Assembly (NCBI GenBank): GCA_013151215.1
Contig: JAADIS010000032.1
Coordinates: forward strand, 1 to 45,709
DNA from: Chlorobiota bacterium
Lineage (GTDB): Bacteria > Bacteroidota > Bacteroidia > Bacteroidales > F082
Direction: 5' to 3'
DNA: 45,709 nt
The notes below the pieces were generated by a model that did no database searches, was not told the DNA's origin, and worked only from the letters and a program-made list of their open reading frames with translations. This document shows positions 16,834-25,370 of this stretch, piece by piece. Each line of letters begins with the position of its first letter. The stretch's first letter is position 1. Position numbers and translations under genes: made by a program.

Positions 16834-18669
16834 ATGGTAAAATTTAGATTTTTTATATTAATGCTATCGCTGTTCAGCTTAAATGCAAGCGCACAGCATA
16901 TTGCAACTGCCGCCCCCCCTGCCTGGGCCCCGGAGGTGGTTTGGTATCAAATATTCGTCGAACGCTTCAATAATGGCGACCGTACCAACGATCCCACAGC
17001 AGAAAGCATATATGCACGGAGTGATTATTATAAGGTTCCGGCAAACTGGACTGTTACCCCATGGGCCGGCAATTGGTATAAAGAAGACGACTGGGCCGAA
17101 AACCTTGAAGGTGATTTCTATTCTAAATTGCAACTGCGTAGATATGGCGGCGATTTACAGGGCGTTATGGACAAATTGGATTATCTTGAAGAACTTGGGG
17201 TTACTGCCATATATTTTAATCCTTTGAACGATGCACCTTCGCTTCATAAATTTGATGCAAGAAACTGGAGGCATATCGATATTAATTTCGGTCCTGACCC
17301 TGAAGGTGATATCAGGATTATTTCAGAGGAAGATCCGTCTGATCCGTCAACATGGAAATGGACCTCGGCCGACAAGCTTTTTCTCAAGCTTGTTGACGAG
17401 ATGCATAAAAGAGACATGAAAGTCATAGTCGATTATTCATGGAATCACACAGGCGTAGAATTTTGGGCGATGAAAGACATAATGGAAAACCAGCAAAAAT
17501 CAAAGTTTGTTGATTGGTACGACATAGAATCATTTGATGATTCCGGCACTCCGGAAAACGAATTTAAATATCACGGCTGGTTTGATTTAGAAAGCCTCCC
17601 GGAGATTAAAAAAGTAAATATTACAACAACAAGACGACCGGGCCACCCCTACGAAGGTGATATTAACAAAGCTGCCAAGAAGCACATTTTTGCCGTCTCG
17701 AAACGCTGGCTGTCGCCTGACGGGGATACGGACAAGGGAATTGATGGCTATCGCCTGGATGTTGCCGACCATATAGGCCTGGGGTTTTGGCGCGACTACA
17801 GAAAATTTGTGAAATCGGTTAAACCCGATGCGTATCTAATAGGTGAGATATGGTGGGAATCATGGCCCGACAAACTTATGAACCCGGCACCTTATATGCA
17901 AGGTGATATTTTTGATGCCGTGATGTTCTATCATCTTTATCGTTCGGCGCGTTATTTCTTTGCAAATACCGAACTAAAACTTAATGCACAACAACTAACT
18001 GACAGTTTGAACTCTCAGTGGAACAGATTGCCCAAGCCTATGCGCTATTCCATGATGAACACCGCAGCCACCCATGATTCTCCGCGGCTTCTGACATCTT
18101 TTTACAACAGAGGCCTTTATAAATATTGGGCCAAGCCAAACGACGACCCTGCTTACAAAACCGGCAAACCCGACAAAGAAACATATAAAAGGCTTAAATT
18201 ATATTTGATACATCAGTTTAGCATACCGGGGGCGCCACAAATATGGAACGGGGATGAAATGGGCATGTGGGGCGCCGACGATCCTGATTGCCGTAAGCCT
18301 TTATGGTGGGGCGATATGCATTTTGACGACGAGTTCAGGAACAATTTCCAGCCGGGTGAAAAGACATTTGACAAAGTAGGGTTTAATCAGGAACTCTTCG
18401 ATTTCTATAAAAAAATTATTTCCATAAGGAAGCAAAACAAGGTTTTGAGCACAGGAGATATTGAATTTGTTTTTGCCAAGGATTTCAAACTCGCCTATAA
18501 ACGTTTCGACGACGAAAGCGAAATACTGATCTTGTTCAATTTGGATACTGACGGATTTGATTACCCCCTGGAAAAAGACAAAACTTATACCGACTTGCTC
18601 AGCGGAAAGAAATACAAGGATATCATTGAAATAAAAGGGCTTGATTCTGCAATGTTAAGGCGCGAATAA
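16834..18669 (+). CDS. Periplasmic GH13 alpha-amylase family enzyme (neopullulanase/cyclomaltodextrinase-like)
   Basis: The protein has 611 residues with a signal peptide ending near residue 21 (NASAQ) and no lipobox or T9SS domain, so a periplasmic location is likely. GH13 conserved regions are VIVDYSWNH (197-205), nucleophile Asp309 in DGYRLDVADH, acid/base Glu338 in LIGEIWWESW and Asp415 in NTAATHDSPRLL. Inserted loops include GDLQGVMDKLDYLEELGV. The C-terminal beta domain begins near VLSTGDIEFVF. Overall size and motifs recall SusA-type neopullulanases, which cleave imported malto-oligosaccharides. It follows the CBM gene on the same strand after a terminator, so it depends on read-through or on its own weak promoter (a TAAATTTG box lies just before the ATG). 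Confidence 0.9.
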   Translation: MVKFRFFILMLSLFSLNASAQHIATAAPPAWAPEVVWYQIFVERFNNGDRTNDPTAESIYARSDYYKVPANWTVTPWAGNWYKEDDWAENLEGDFYSKLQLRRYGGDLQGVMDKLDYLEELGVTAIYFNPLNDAPSLHKFDARNWRHIDINFGPDPEGDIRIISEEDPSDPSTWKWTSADKLFLKLVDEMHKRDMKVIVDYSWNHTGVEFWAMKDIMENQQKSKFVDWYDIESFDDSGTPENEFKYHGWFDLESLPEIKKVNITTTRRPGHPYEGDINKAAKKHIFAVSKRWLSPDGDTDKGIDGYRLDVADHIGLGFWRDYRKFVKSVKPDAYLIGEIWWESWPDKLMNPAPYMQGDIFDAVMFYHLYRSARYFFANTELKLNAQQLTDSLNSQWNRLPKPMRYSMMNTAATHDSPRLLTSFYNRGLYKYWAKPNDDPAYKTGKPDKETYKRLKLYLIHQFSIPGAPQIWNGDEMGMWGADDPDCRKPLWWGDMHFDDEFRNNFQPGEKTFDKVGFNQELFDFYKKIISIRKQNKVLSTGDIEFVFAKDFKLAYKRFDDESEILILFNLDTDGFDYPLEKDKTYTDLLSGKKYKDIIEIKGLDSAMLRRE

Positions 18670-18686
18670 GCGATTCTCCGAAAAAT

Positions 18687-18725
18687 AAAAAAGCCCGGCA
18701 TGCCTTTAGCATACCGGGCTTTTGT
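18687..18725. terminator. Strong bidirectional terminator between convergent starch genes
   Basis: AAAAGCCCGG-c-ATGC, loop CTTTA, GCAT-a-CCGGGCTTTT forms a long stem with an A-tract on one side and a T-tract on the other. It serves both the GH13 gene and the convergent susC-D-E operon. Confidence 0.88.
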
Positions 18726-18737
18726 TTTTATATAATT

Positions 18738-19853
18738 TTAATTCTTGATCAAGTCATATCTAGGGACCTCCTGGCTCATATCCAGCACGAAAGTATAGTT
18801 TCCGGCACCTTCGGGAATGGGGATGTCAGATCCGCCATAAGACAGTTTTTTACCGTCTTGGGGATCCATGAGGCCAAGGTTGATGTCCCAGCCGTCGTTG
18901 GCCCTGAACTTAAACCTTAAATCGCCACCATCCTGGGACTCAGTAACATCGATAGTTGCCGAAAGAACCCCGTTTAGGTCGTCCCATTCCAGGTTTACAT
19001 CTTCGCTCCAATCACCGTTAAGTATCCCTGAACCTATAATGCCCCAGCTTTGGGCTTCAAACTCCCAGGATAAGTTTAAGGTGTCGCATATAAGCTTATA
19101 GAACCCGAAGTCAGGAACGCTAAGGTTTCCTGCACCCGGATCGGTGTCAAGCAGCCCAAGGCTTGTTCCGGCACCAAAGTTCGTGTGGTTCCAGTCGGGG
19201 GCCGAAGTAAACTTGAATTCATAAGTTCCTCCATCAGGAAAATAAACAAAGCCTGTATAAACGCCATCGTTGTCAACCGACCATGCATTAGGTGCTTCTC
19301 CCGGGCTCCATCCCTGATAATCGCCCGGAATCCACAACCGCGGGGTTTCGGCAGGAGGAGGCGGTGCAGCCGTGGCATAGGTTGTGAAAGTAGTGATTAT
19401 TGTTTTAGAAGTATCGTTGATATAATCAGCCCCGCTAATTCCGCTGACAACCCTAATGGCAATGTTAGCTGTCGAGTCGGGTTCAACACCCAACTGCAGC
19501 AATTTAGTGTTCATGTCGTAAACAATTATGCTAAATGATGTCTCGTTCGAGCTTTGCAATTCCTTGGCATGAGCAAAATTACTGTCGGCGATATCTATTT
19601 GCAATGAATAGGTTGGCAAAGGCAGCTCGGCTCCATCTGAAATTGAATATGAGGCCGCATTCCATGTATAGCTTATCAAGCTGGCCGAATCCTCCTCGGT
19701 AAGCACAAAAACACTTCCATCCTCCGGGCCGGTTATCGAAGCCGGCGCGGATTTGCTAATATTGAGAACAGGGTCTTTCTTATCTTTCTTACATGAGCTC
19801 AGCAGGATGCCGGAGCCAATTAAAAACAAAAGTATTAAAGTTATTTTCTTCAT
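18738..19853 (-). CDS. SusE/SusF-like surface starch-binding lipoprotein
   Basis: The protein has 371 residues. A lipoprotein signal ends at Cys21 (ILLSSC), followed by charged KKDKKDP, similar to surface-export signals. Residues about 30-165 resemble the N-terminal SusE domain (a Trp-containing ITYTW-like strand, Ig-like). Two further beta-sandwich modules follow at about 170-265 (LWIPGDYQGWSPGEAPNAW, WNHTNFGAGTSLG) and 270-371 (WGIIGSGILNGDWSEDVNL, LRFKFRANDGWDINLG). These are typical of SusE/F starch-binding domains, whose aromatic residues stack on glucose rings. It is the third gene behind susC and susD, with a 19-base gap, and ends at a strong shared terminator. No catalytic function is expected. 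Confidence 0.85.
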   Translation of the reverse strand: MKKITLILLFLIGSGILLSSCKKDKKDPVLNISKSAPASITGPEDGSVFVLTEEDSASLISYTWNAASYSISDGAELPLPTYSLQIDIADSNFAHAKELQSSNETSFSIIVYDMNTKLLQLGVEPDSTANIAIRVVSGISGADYINDTSKTIITTFTTYATAAPPPPAETPRLWIPGDYQGWSPGEAPNAWSVDNDGVYTGFVYFPDGGTYEFKFTSAPDWNHTNFGAGTSLGLLDTDPGAGNLSVPDFGFYKLICDTLNLSWEFEAQSWGIIGSGILNGDWSEDVNLEWDDLNGVLSATIDVTESQDGGDLRFKFRANDGWDINLGLMDPQDGKKLSYGGSDIPIPEGAGNYTFVLDMSQEVPRYDLIKN

Positions 19854-19872
19854 GATATCTTATTTTATAACA

Positions 19873-21462
19873 TTAATAATTAGGATTTTGAGTAAGGTTG
19901 GGGTTGCCGTTCACATCAGCAGCAGGCAGAGGGAACAGATTATACTTGGCATCCGTTGACCTTCCTTCTTTGGAATGTCCCTTCCACGACCAGACATAAT
20001 CACCACCCGTAAATTTATTAAAGCGGATGAGGTCGGTACGGCGATGTCCTTCCCAACAAAGCTCTCGCGCCCTTTCGTCGAGGATGAAATCGAGAGTCAG
20101 GTCGGAATCGCTGATCTGCGATGCCCCTGCCCTTGTCCGCAACATATTCACATATTCAGTGGCAGTGCTGAGGTTTCCGCCCCCACCGCGAACTACGGCC
20201 TCGGCATACATTAAATAAACATCCGCAAGGCGGAACATGGGAAAGTCAGTATCGGGGAAGGTAAGGCTAAAGCCCGGAGTTCCGTTTCCTTGTTCGTCAT
20301 ACGACATATTGCGGAATTTTGTTACTGCATAACCGTTTTGAAAATCGCTGATATTGTCTATATCTATTGATTGCCCGTCAGTAAAAAACATTTTACGGTT
20401 ATCGTTATCAGTGAATTTCTCCACTAGTTGCCTGGTAGTGCGGGTTCCGCCCCAGCCACCATCTATTCCGTAGTCGCCGGGGACCATGTCGCCACCAACC
20501 GAGGCATGGATGATAAAAGTCGTGCCACCCCATGTCTGGGTTTTCTCCCCATCGTACCTGATCGCGAAAATAATCTCCTGCATAGTCTGTGCATCGGCAT
20601 CATTGTCGGCCCAGAACAATTGTTGGAAAGTAGGCGCCAATGAATAACCGGCATTAATTATTTTATCGCAATAATTAATGCATTCCGAATATTTGTTGGC
20701 TCCAACATAGACTTCCGAGTTCAAATAAAGCTTGGCTAGCAACATCCAGGCTGCTGCCTTGTCGGCACGGCCATATTCATTTTGACGAGGCTCCATCAAC
20801 AAATTCCCGATATCGAGAAGTTCCGATTCTATAAAAGCGTAAATCTCTTCTTTGCTTTTTTGCGGAGGGAAAAAATCCCCTATGGGATCATCTTCGGTAA
20901 CGAAAGGAACACTTCCGAACATATCAAGCGCATGCCAATAGCTCAGTGCGCGCAACCATCTGGCTTCGGCCCGATAATAAGCCACTTTGTTCTTCCACTC
21001 ATCACTTAGGCCTCGCTCGCTTAGCTTAGTGTCCGTGGTTTGACGGAGGAACTCGTTCACAAGCGATATCTGATAATAAATACGATAATACATGGCGGCT
21101 ATAAAAGTATCCCCATCTCCCCATTCCTGATAGTGGAAATCTTTTATGGTAGCATCGTCCCATCCGATAACGGCCTCATCAGTAGTTAGTTCCTGATGAT
21201 ACCAATATTGACGTAGATATTGGCTAAAACCACCATCGATACCACTTATATCGGGCATTCCGTCTTGCCCTTGTTGTCCGCCAACTGCAAGGCCGGCATA
21301 GCATTTGGCCATGAACTGGGTATATGATTCCGGGTTGTCGAAAACCGTAGCCGAAGTAATCTCGTCAGGGTCGATAGGTTTCGTGTCCAGAATTTTGCTA
21401 CAGGAGCTTAGTACCATAAAGAGCCCTAAAGCAATCGTTGTTATATATAAAAACTTTTTCAT
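19873..21462 (-). CDS. susD: SusD/RagB-family outer-membrane lipoprotein
   Basis: The protein has 529 residues. The lipoprotein signal ends at Cys21 (MVLSSC), followed by SKILDTKP, the usual SusD N-terminus. Family signatures include an alpha-helical TPR-like N-terminal half (YRAEARWLRALSYWHALDMFG, YAFIESELLDIGNLL, AAWMLLAKLYLNSEVY). The C-terminal part has MFRLADVYLMYAEAVVRGGG, YVNMLRTRAGA and FILDERARELCWEGHRRTDL, ending PLPAADVNGNPNLTQNPNY. SusD is the lid of the SusC channel and binds the oligosaccharide. It lies 18 bases downstream of the susC gene, in the same operon. The neighbouring GH13 and SusE-like genes point to an alpha-glucan ligand. Confidence 0.96.
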   Translation of the reverse strand: MKKFLYITTIALGLFMVLSSCSKILDTKPIDPDEITSATVFDNPESYTQFMAKCYAGLAVGGQQGQDGMPDISGIDGGFSQYLRQYWYHQELTTDEAVIGWDDATIKDFHYQEWGDGDTFIAAMYYRIYYQISLVNEFLRQTTDTKLSERGLSDEWKNKVAYYRAEARWLRALSYWHALDMFGSVPFVTEDDPIGDFFPPQKSKEEIYAFIESELLDIGNLLMEPRQNEYGRADKAAAWMLLAKLYLNSEVYVGANKYSECINYCDKIINAGYSLAPTFQQLFWADNDADAQTMQEIIFAIRYDGEKTQTWGGTTFIIHASVGGDMVPGDYGIDGGWGGTRTTRQLVEKFTDNDNRKMFFTDGQSIDIDNISDFQNGYAVTKFRNMSYDEQGNGTPGFSLTFPDTDFPMFRLADVYLMYAEAVVRGGGGNLSTATEYVNMLRTRAGASQISDSDLTLDFILDERARELCWEGHRRTDLIRFNKFTGGDYVWSWKGHSKEGRSTDAKYNLFPLPAADVNGNPNLTQNPNY

Positions 21463-21480
21463 GATTTCTTGTTTTTTAAA

Positions 21481-24400
21481 TTAGAACATTAAGTTAACGC
21501 CGAACATCCAAACCCTCGACCTGGGATATACGCTGTTGTCGATCCCAAGGTTTACCTCGGGGTCCAGGCCTTCGTAATTCGTTATTACAAACGCATTGTT
21601 CACAGATACCGACAACACCATCTTTAGACGGTTATGTACCAGATTGTTAAAAGTATAGTTTAAGGATATCTCGTCCATTCGGAAGAAAGAAGCATTCTGG
21701 ACATAGTAGTCGGAGTGGTATTGGGCTGTCTGGAAACCGGTATTTGAAATTGCCGAGACAACATTGCTGATGTATGGGCCTTCGGGTCGGTACATCCTGC
21801 TATACCAGCCGTTTTCCGATTCTACGTTATTGTACATATAATTTCCGAAGTTTGCCCTTCCTGAGAAATAAAATGTCCAGTTCTTATAGCTGAGATTTGA
21901 TGAAATGCCAAAATAAAGGTCGGCATTGGGGTCGTGATAATAATATTTGTCAGCGGTAGTTATTTCACCATCCCCGTTGCGGTCAACATAAAGGCCTTCG
22001 ATGGGCTTGCCGTTCTCGTCATAAACCTGTTCGTAAACATAAAAAGAGTTTCTTGCCTGGCCAACGGCTTGCTCCTGAATCAGGTTGCCCACACCTCCTG
22101 CTATACCACCGGTTGGAATACTGGCGCCATCATAAAGCTCGGTAATTTCGTTTTGGTTATATGTTGCATTGAAGCCCAGTTCCCAAAACATGTCCTTCGT
22201 CGATAATATCTTGCCGTTAACTGCAAATTCCACACCTTGGTTTTGGAGTTTGCCGATATTGCGGTTCACATAGTTGCTCAGGTTGGAGCCTGCGACTGCC
22301 GGCACCCAGCTAAGCAGGTCTTTGGTGTTTCTTTGGTAAATGTCGATAGTACCATAAACCCTGTCTTTGAGGAATCCATAATCCAGGCCGATATTCCATG
22401 TCGTTGTTTCTTCCCACTTTAAATTCTGATTATATCCTTCAGGGCGAAGAGTATAATTGTAGTTGTTCCCGAACGGGTACATGGCATACTGGTTTCCATA
22501 AGTATATCTGCCCATATAATCATAATATCCGCCAATGTCCTGCTGTCCGGTAATTCCCCAGCCTATCCTTAGCTTCAACAATGAAATTGTTTTGGAATCT
22601 TTTAAGAATGATTCCTCGTTTATTTTCCAGCCCAGTGCAACTGCGGGGAAAATCCCCCAGTGGTTGTCGGCGCCGAACCTTGAAGTACCATCGGCACGAA
22701 CAGTGGCAGTTAACAAAAACCGATCGTCAAAAGTATAGTTCAACCTTCCGAAATACGACAGTAAATAATACTCGCCCTTGTCGATAACGGTATCCCTGAT
22801 ATACTCCTGCCCCGAACCTTCTTCCAGGTTGGGTATATTACTGTTGTTGTTGGTTGAGCTATTATAGAAATGCTGCAAGGAAGAACCGGCCATTAAGCTG
22901 AAATTGCTTTTGATGCCATCAATATCTTTTATGTAATTCAAGTAAAAGTCAACAAGCTCATTATCGTTACGATTGCTATATGCGTTATCGGTGCCGCCAC
23001 CTTGGGCAGCGTTATACGACCATGAAGCGTAAGGAGGAATATAAACCGTGCCATTTCCCCTTGTCTTATCAAGGCTTAAATTCAAGTTGGCATGTAGTTC
23101 AGGAAGAAAATGCATTTGATAATCCAGTTGAAGGTTACCATAAACCCTGTTAACATTTGATTTGTCGTTGGTCAAGCCAATATATGCCATCGGGTTGGTG
23201 GTTCCCTGGGTAACAGGGTCGCCATTGTTTTGCCTCCATGCCCAGTATCCGCCATAAGAACCGTCGTTGCTGTTAACGGGCTTTGTAGGATCCATTTGTG
23301 TAGACGCGTTAATGGCCCCCCTGTTTGCAAATTGATTGTTTATGAACGAGGTGCTGATATTAAAATTGATTTTTAAATGATCCTTGAACAAGGAAGGGTT
23401 TAATGATGCAGCAAACGAGGTCCTTTGGAAATTTGAGGTTTCCATTATCCCGTCCTGGCCTGTATAACCCAGCGAGAAACGATAAGGAACGTTATTGAAG
23501 GCTCCTGTCGCACTAAGTGAATGATCCATGGCAAAAGCATTGCGATATATCTCATCCTGCCAGTTTGTGTTATAAATTGTTTGATTATAACCAGTCCTGT
23601 CATCAGGAAGGGATGAATAAGGAACCTCATTGCCTTGCGGGTCGGTCCATATTCCCAACATGTCAACCCGCTTGGGGAAACGTGTAGTTATTTTATCAAC
23701 AAACTCCGAGGAAGACAAGATGCCCACTGTCCTGGGAACTTCGTAATATGAGAATTTCCCTGAGTAGTTAATCTTCAACGGCTGGTTTTGCTTGCCTCTT
23801 TTGGTGGTGATCAAAATAACACCGTTAGATGCCCTGGAACCATAAATAGCCGTTGCCGAAGCATCTTTTAAAATCGTGAAGGTTTCTATATCGTTTGGGT
23901 TTATGCTGTTTAACGGATTACGGCTACCGCCGGGGACATCGTTGCTCAGCGGAACCCCGTCAACAACGATAAGAGGGCTGTTGGAAGCGCTTAAGGAAGA
24001 CCCGCCCCTAATTAAAATATTTGATGAGCTTCCGGGGGCGCCGCTGGAACTGGTGATCTGGACCCCGGCAACTTTGCCTGCGATCAGGCTCATCGGCGTC
24101 AGTACAGTACCTTTGTTGAAGCTGCCTTGGTCGATAGCTGTAACAGCACCTGTAACATCCTTTTTCTTTGCTACGCCATAACCAATTACTACAACTCCTT
24201 CGAGCGATTGCGCAGACGATTGCATAGAAATGTCAAGTTTTGTATCTGGTTGAACGATACGCTCTTGCGTTGTGTAACCAACATAAGAGAAAACTAATAT
24301 CCAATCCTTTTCAACCTTGATGCTAAACTTGCCGTCCAAGTCGGTAGTAGTTCCTTGTGTGGTCCCCTTGATAACAATTGTTGCCCCGGGCAAGGGTAAG

Positions 24401-24519
24401 CCGTCGGCAGCATCTGTTACAATACCGGTAACAGCACCTCCTTGCGCATAAGTGCTTAGAGTACCGCTTAACAATAATACAAGGAAAATCAGTGATTTAA
24501 AAAATAATTTTTTTCCCAT
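21481..24519 (-). CDS. susC: SusC-family TonB-dependent oligosaccharide transporter
   Basis: The protein has 1012 residues. A signal peptide ends near residue 26 (STYAQ). A carboxypeptidase-like regulatory domain (GIVTDAADGLPLPGATIVIKG, residues about 31-110) is followed by the SusC plug with VVVIGYGVAKKKDVTGAV, LIAGKVAGVQITSSSGAPGS, NILIRGGSSL, LIVVDGVPLSND and IYGSRASNGVILITTKRGK. A 22-strand barrel follows and ends with Phe (MFGVNLMF), the signal for barrel insertion. With SusD it should import malto-oligosaccharides. It is the first gene of susC-susD-susE. The -7 box at 24585-24592 and the candidate LacI operator at 24835-24848 lie upstream. The substrate is inferred from the neighbours. 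Confidence 0.96.
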   Translation of the reverse strand: MGKKLFFKSLIFLVLLLSGTLSTYAQGGAVTGIVTDAADGLPLPGATIVIKGTTQGTTTDLDGKFSIKVEKDWILVFSYVGYTTQERIVQPDTKLDISMQSSAQSLEGVVVIGYGVAKKKDVTGAVTAIDQGSFNKGTVLTPMSLIAGKVAGVQITSSSGAPGSSSNILIRGGSSLSASNSPLIVVDGVPLSNDVPGGSRNPLNSINPNDIETFTILKDASATAIYGSRASNGVILITTKRGKQNQPLKINYSGKFSYYEVPRTVGILSSSEFVDKITTRFPKRVDMLGIWTDPQGNEVPYSSLPDDRTGYNQTIYNTNWQDEIYRNAFAMDHSLSATGAFNNVPYRFSLGYTGQDGIMETSNFQRTSFAASLNPSLFKDHLKINFNISTSFINNQFANRGAINASTQMDPTKPVNSNDGSYGGYWAWRQNNGDPVTQGTTNPMAYIGLTNDKSNVNRVYGNLQLDYQMHFLPELHANLNLSLDKTRGNGTVYIPPYASWSYNAAQGGGTDNAYSNRNDNELVDFYLNYIKDIDGIKSNFSLMAGSSLQHFYNSSTNNNSNIPNLEEGSGQEYIRDTVIDKGEYYLLSYFGRLNYTFDDRFLLTATVRADGTSRFGADNHWGIFPAVALGWKINEESFLKDSKTISLLKLRIGWGITGQQDIGGYYDYMGRYTYGNQYAMYPFGNNYNYTLRPEGYNQNLKWEETTTWNIGLDYGFLKDRVYGTIDIYQRNTKDLLSWVPAVAGSNLSNYVNRNIGKLQNQGVEFAVNGKILSTKDMFWELGFNATYNQNEITELYDGASIPTGGIAGGVGNLIQEQAVGQARNSFYVYEQVYDENGKPIEGLYVDRNGDGEITTADKYYYHDPNADLYFGISSNLSYKNWTFYFSGRANFGNYMYNNVESENGWYSRMYRPEGPYISNVVSAISNTGFQTAQYHSDYYVQNASFFRMDEISLNYTFNNLVHNRLKMVLSVSVNNAFVITNYEGLDPEVNLGIDNSVYPRSRVWMFGVNLMF

Positions 24520-24584
24520 AAGACAAATTATTTGTTGTGTGTTTACACCATGAAATTAAAAATATAAAGTGTTAATTATCAGGT

Positions 24585-24615
24585 CAAAAATAATATTAAT
24601 ATTTAGTTTTTTTAA
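24585..24615 (-). promoter_or_regulatory. Probable promoter of the susCDE operon
   Basis: On the minus strand TATTTTTG (24585-24592) matches TAnnTTTG. A TTA rather than TTG (24613-24615) lies 20 bases upstream of it. The palindrome TTACGTAA at 24619-24626 sits immediately upstream and may be a further regulator site. The leader is about 60 bases long. Confidence 0.5.
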
Positions 24616-24834
24616 CATTTACGTAATATTATTGATCCTGGTTGATGTTGAGGTCGTAGAATTTTTGCGGCAACAAGCCCCCTATTTATCGAATTTCTTG
24701 GCAGGGATATGTTAATTTAAACATCAAAGAAAATAATCACAAGCATATTGTTCTCATCCACAGTACATTATATGTATCGTGCTTAATGGCGGTGTTTTAT
24801 CGGCGCTTAGATTATTGCTATTGAAGCCTGAAAT

Positions 24835-24848
24835 TTCAAACGATTGCA
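24835..24848 (-). promoter_or_regulatory. Candidate LacI-family operator upstream of susC
   Basis: On the minus strand it reads TGCAATCGTTTGAA. It shares the core TGCAATCGTTTG exactly with the site upstream of the T9SS amylase. It is about 243 bases upstream of the susC -7 box, far for a simple repressor site. Confidence 0.45.
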
Positions 24849-24935
24849 TGTCCTTTGAAATTTAATATTAATTTCATAAAAATCGTATAAGCAGAAAAAA
24901 ACACCAAAAGGCTCCCGCCGGACTTTATCCTGATT

Positions 24936-25226
24936 AATTATATAACTGAAGTTTCGCATACCAACACTAGGCCTTAATATATTTGTTGTCAGATGGTTAT
25001 ACATTATATAAATTGCTTAGTGAAACTTCGTGCCTTAGTGCCTTAGTGGCAAGGTGTTGATAATTAGCCACTAAGACTCTAAGACACTAAGGAAACACAA
25101 TTATGATATTACTTATTATGGAATTTATATACTATTGTTATTCAATATGTTAACACATTTCAATATTTAATAAGTCGCAGCTTGTCAACTGTTTATTAAT
25201 AAATGCGAAACTTGAGTTATATAATT
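24936..25226. repeat. 291-bp inverted-repeat element (MITE-like)
   Basis: A 24-base sequence at 24936-24959 recurs inverted at 25203-25226 with one mismatch; its inner part is AAGTTTCGCAT. Between the arms lies a second inverted repeat made of octamers (25022-25096). No open frame fits a transposase and no clear target duplication was seen, so it may be a MITE or another structured non-coding element. Confidence 0.55.
25022..25096. repeat. Octamer-repeat hairpin
   Basis: The left arm (25026-25050) consists of CTTCGTGC, CTTAGTGC, CTTAGTGG. The right arm (25067-25096) is the imperfect complement, CACTAAGA-, CTCTAAGA- and CACTAAGG-like units. The innermost ten bases GTCTTAGTGGC/GCCACTAAGAC pair almost perfectly. 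A related arrangement occurs at the right end of the window (45602-45709), so this looks like a dispersed genome repeat. Confidence 0.6.
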
Positions 25227-25337
25227 GTAAATAAGCTTCCCGGTTTGGGGGAATAATTAATAAATCTTAAAAAAACAAGCCTGGAGTAACAATATACATA
25301 CATTTACGTCAGAGTTAATATTCTTGGTTATTCACCC

Positions 25338-25355
25338 TTCTCCTCAAAAGGAGAA
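25338..25355 (+). other. Hairpin just before the start of the 25371 gene
   Basis: TTCTCCT-CAAA-AGGAGAA forms a seven-pair stem ending 15 bases before the ATG at 25371. The AGGAGAA arm resembles a Shine-Dalgarno sequence locked in a stem. It could affect translation or be the end of an upstream transcript. Bacteroidota rarely depend on Shine-Dalgarno pairing, so the role is open. Confidence 0.35.
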
Positions 25356-25370
25356 AACAAAGTTTGCTTT

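Larger units (their letters stand above)
24520..25370. other. Large non-coding, repeat-rich region upstream of susC
   Basis: These 851 bases hold the susC promoter, a TTACGTAA palindrome (24619-24626), the operator-like site at 24835-24848, a 291-base inverted-repeat element (24936-25226) with a nested octamer hairpin, and a small hairpin (25338-25355) before the next gene. Short open frames here have no start context, composition or motif that would support a gene. Confidence 0.7.

Noticed and set aside
24619-24626. TTACGTAA palindrome near the susC promoter as a LacI site
   Set aside because: It is unlike the three shared sites, and an 8-base palindrome in AT-rich DNA is expected by chance.
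24807-25004. 65-codon open frame on the minus strand upstream of susC
   Set aside because: No motif, poor composition, overlaps the operator-like site and one end of the inverted-repeat element. It reads like chance translation of intergenic DNA.
25022-25096. CRISPR-like array
   Set aside because: Units are contiguous octamers arranged as two complementary arms, with no spacers and no cas genes nearby.
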